Source of the DNA: Desulfosporosinus fructosivorans
GTDB lineage: Bacteria > Bacillota > Desulfitobacteriia > Desulfitobacteriales > Desulfitobacteriaceae
Assembly: GCF_004766045.1 (NCBI RefSeq)
Contig: NZ_SPQQ01000014.1
Span: 31,951 to 95,950, forward strand
Direction: 5' to 3'
Length of the DNA: 64,000 bases
The notes beneath the pieces were generated by a model that was given only the letters and a program-made list of their open reading frames with translations, had not been told where the DNA came from and did no database searches. Made by a program: the position numbers and the translations under genes. Every line of letters starts with the position of its first letter. The stretch's first letter is position 1. Shown here in pieces: positions 62,256 through 64,000 of this stretch.

Positions 62256-63146
62256 ATGGCAATTACAAAAGAGAATTCGATCATTGGTTTTGTAGGGACA
62301 GGAGTTATGGGTAAGAGTATGGCAGGCCATTTATTAAAGGCTGGTTATCAAGTGCTAGTTTTTAACCGTACAAAGGCTAGAGCAGAAGAGCTAATTCAAA
62401 TGGGCGCGGTTTGGCAAGATACTGTCGCGGAGTTGGCTACTCGCAGTAATGTGATTATCACCATGGTTGGATATCCTAAAGATGTTGAACAAGTGTACTT
62501 CGGAAAAGACGGAATCATCAGTCATGCTAAGAGCGGAAGTTATTTAGTGGATATGACAACGTCAGCTCCCGCCTTGGCTAAGAAAATCTATGATGAATCA
62601 CTCGCTAAGGGACTATATGCGTTAGACGCTCCTGTTTCGGGTGGGGATATAGGTGCAAAAGAAGCTCGTCTGGCTATTATGGTAGGTGGAGACGAAGCTG
62701 TATTTGATGCTCTAGTTCCAATTTTTAACTTCGTCGGAAAAAATGTTATTCTACAAGGTCAAGCTGGTGCTGGTCAACACACAAAAATGTGTAATCAGAT
62801 CGCGATTGCCTCAACTATGATCGGGGTATGTGAAGCAATTGCTTATGCGAAAATGGCTGGATTAAAACCAGAAACGGTTTTGAAGAGTATCGAATCAGGA
62901 GCTGCTGGGAGTTTTTCATTAACTAACTTGGCTCCCCGTATGTTAGTCAATAATTTCGCACCAGGGTTCTATGTTAAACACTTTATTAAGGATATGACGA
63001 TCGCCTTGGCTTCTGCTCAAGAAATGGGTCTACTTACCCCAGGTTTAGAATTGGCCAAATCATTGTATGATAAACTTGCAGAACAAGGAGACGAAAACAG
63101 CGGAACACAAGCTCTAATTAAACTGTACCTAGAAAAAAACCAGTAA
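62256..63146 (+). CDS. Beta-hydroxyacid dehydrogenase (3-hydroxyisobutyrate/tartronate-semialdehyde type)
   Basis: 296 residues. The NAD(P)-binding loop GFVGTGVMGKSMAGHLLKAG, the substrate signature DAPVSGGDIGAKEARLAIMV-GG near 127 and the catalytic Lys in GQHTKMCNQ near 174 are in place; the C-terminal half is the helical dimerisation domain. FNRTKARAEEL after strand two has Arg-Thr-Lys in the position that usually selects NADP. It oxidises or reduces a 3-hydroxyacid; the actual substrate is not evident. GAAAGGGG upstream. Stands alone. Confidence 0.9.
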   Translation: MAITKENSIIGFVGTGVMGKSMAGHLLKAGYQVLVFNRTKARAEELIQMGAVWQDTVAELATRSNVIITMVGYPKDVEQVYFGKDGIISHAKSGSYLVDMTTSAPALAKKIYDESLAKGLYALDAPVSGGDIGAKEARLAIMVGGDEAVFDALVPIFNFVGKNVILQGQAGAGQHTKMCNQIAIASTMIGVCEAIAYAKMAGLKPETVLKSIESGAAGSFSLTNLAPRMLVNNFAPGFYVKHFIKDMTIALASAQEMGLLTPGLELAKSLYDKLAEQGDENSGTQALIKLYLEKNQ

Positions 63147-63370
63147 ATACACTTTTTAGTCGAACATGTTCTCCAGTATTTGTGATTTCAGTTGTGATTA
63201 ATCGCCAAAGAGAAGTGGAAGGATCAATGGCCTTTGGATAATAAAATGTACTCCAATATATGTATTTCTACTCTCATAATTAGTTATTATTATGGCTAAT
63301 CCCTGTTGTCACTGAGACAGTGTTAAGAAGTACAGTAAGCTAGTAACGATTACGTTATAAATACTCCAAC

Positions 63371-63413
63371 CGACCTTAGGTGGTCTTTGATAGACTTAGA
63401 CTACCTAAGGTCG
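63371..63413 (+). terminator. Terminator in the spacer after the dehydrogenase
   Basis: CGACCTTAGGTGGTC (63371-63385) pairs with GACTACCTAAGGTCG (63399-63413), one mismatch, followed by AAGCATTTTAATT. The 770-nt spacer 63147-63915 otherwise has no gene. Confidence 0.75.
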
Positions 63414-63803
63414 AAGCATTTTAATTAGTTAGTGTGTTTAAGTCTTCTTAAGTTGGAAACAGGTCGAAGTATTATTAATTTAATTCGCGAAATTACGACA
63501 GAATTGCCCATCGAAAGTTTACTAAAGATTTTGTCAGCTATACAATATATTAATTACGACCATATTGACTCATTATGACTTTAGTGCTAGTCTTAGTTTG
63601 TGAGAAGGTATGTATAAAGTGATTTTGTGCAATTTCTCACGTTTTAATTATTAGACATTATTTGACGAATAAAACACCAAATGTTTGTATATGTGAAACA
63701 AATCATTTTCCAGATAACAAAGAGATGTGTCTAAATTCACAAGTTGCTTTAAGAGGGTTTATTTATTAAGTCATTTCCAGATTATCTCGATTGAAAGCAA
63801 ATA

Positions 63804-63889
63804 TCCTTCTACTATATAAGTAGAAGGAATGCTATAAGGTTGGTTCAAGGAAATCCTTGTGCCAGCTGACTCGGTGAAAGCTGAGAGTC
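63804..63889 (+). promoter_or_regulatory. Hairpin-rich leader of the QmoA/HdrA-like gene
   Basis: Three helices lie within 110 nt of the start: TCCTTCTAC/GTAGAAGGA (63804-63828, 9 bp perfect), CAAGG-AAAT-CCTTG (63846-63859), and the alternatives CAGCT/AGCTG (63863-63883) or GACTC/GAGTC (63868-63889), which exclude each other. The compact and mutually exclusive pairing suggests a regulatory 5' UTR, but no known riboswitch consensus was recognised. Confidence 0.4.
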
Positions 63890-63915
63890 TATCGACATAT
63901 AAGGGAGGTAGCAGG

Positions 63916-64000
63916 ATGGCCTATAAGAGTATTCTAGTGGTTGGAGGGGGAATAAGCGGACTTACTGCCGCTGTGGAAGCTTCCGAGGCAGGAAGCGAAG
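63916..64000 (+). CDS. QmoA/HdrA-like flavoprotein, 5' part (runs off the window)
   Basis: First 28 codons only: MAYKSILVVGGGISGLTAAV continuing with EASEAGSE. The GGGISGLTAA FAD loop with this N terminus is typical of HdrA and QmoA. GGGAGG lies 7 nt before the ATG. In sulfate reducers QmoA passes electrons between menaquinone and APS reductase, and HdrA bifurcates electrons; 28 residues cannot separate them. The separation from any apr gene leaves this open. Confidence 0.7.
   Translation, partial: MAYKSILVVGGGISGLTAAVEASEAGSE

Noticed and set aside
63876..63890. Thiamine pyrophosphate riboswitch suggested by GCTGAGAG
   Set aside because: The other conserved TPP segments are missing and the downstream gene is not a thiamine gene.
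1..64000. tRNA, rRNA, CRISPR, prophage or insertion sequence
   Set aside because: No cloverleaf, repeat-spacer array, transposase or phage structural gene was seen on either strand; a tRNAscan or ISfinder search was not possible here.

Overview
The window comes from a low-to-mid GC Gram-positive anaerobe that respires sulfate, most likely Desulfosporosinus or a close relative in the Desulfitobacterium group. Three things point there: a complete dsrMKJOP-dsrC block, a Bacillus-type menaquinone succinate dehydrogenase/fumarate reductase, and a trimethylamine methyltransferase gene interrupted by one in-frame amber codon (pyrrolysine). No rRNA, tRNA, CRISPR array, prophage or intact insertion sequence was seen.

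Layout. 0.2-12 kb is nitrogen and C4-dicarboxylate metabolism: type III glutamine synthetase (minus strand), an orphan CitB-type response regulator, an ArsB/NhaD-type anion transporter, a sigma-54 activator with a Rossmann-like sensor domain, sdhCAB behind a textbook -24/-12 promoter, and malic enzyme. 12-15.6 kb has a GC-rich structured intergenic element, cvfB, a YaiI/YqxD protein and htpG. 16-22 kb is the sulfite-reduction membrane complex operon (RsbRD-like protein, dsrMKJOP, dsrC), closed by two tandem terminators. 22-33.5 kb holds a class II aldolase-ahcY pair, a chemoreceptor, a UvrD-type helicase, a DUF2935 protein, topoisomerase III and a MATE exporter.

34-46 kb is a methylated-amine island. 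It contains a BCCT transporter, a convergently placed sigma-54 activator, mtgB (non-pyrrolysine glycine betaine methyltransferase type), one corrinoid protein and pyrrolysine mttB, followed by a phosphodiesterase-family protein and a thioredoxin/thioredoxin reductase pair. Near-perfect -24/-12 promoters precede both the transporter and mtgB, so one activator probably controls uptake and demethylation together. Methyl groups would pass to the corrinoid protein and then to tetrahydrofolate. The second methyltransferase, the corrinoid activator and the pyl genes are not in the window.

46-56 kb is a mixed set: soluble chemoreceptor-like protein, DEAD-box helicase, metallo-beta-lactamase protein, MoxR ATPase plus VWA protein, cardiolipin synthase with an apparent AUU start, an ABC1 kinase and a His-rich small protein. 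56-61 kb (minus strand) is an acyl-CoA ligase plus two-subunit 2-hydroxyacyl-CoA dehydratase plus activase operon. 61.7-64 kb has desulfoferrodoxin, a beta-hydroxyacid dehydrogenase and the first 28 codons of a QmoA/HdrA-like flavoprotein behind a hairpin-rich leader.

Four gene relics are visible in spacers: the tail of a second ahcY, the HTH end of a LysR regulator, a frameshifted small membrane protein, and a possible flavoprotein tail. All functions are read from sequence by eye; no database search was run.
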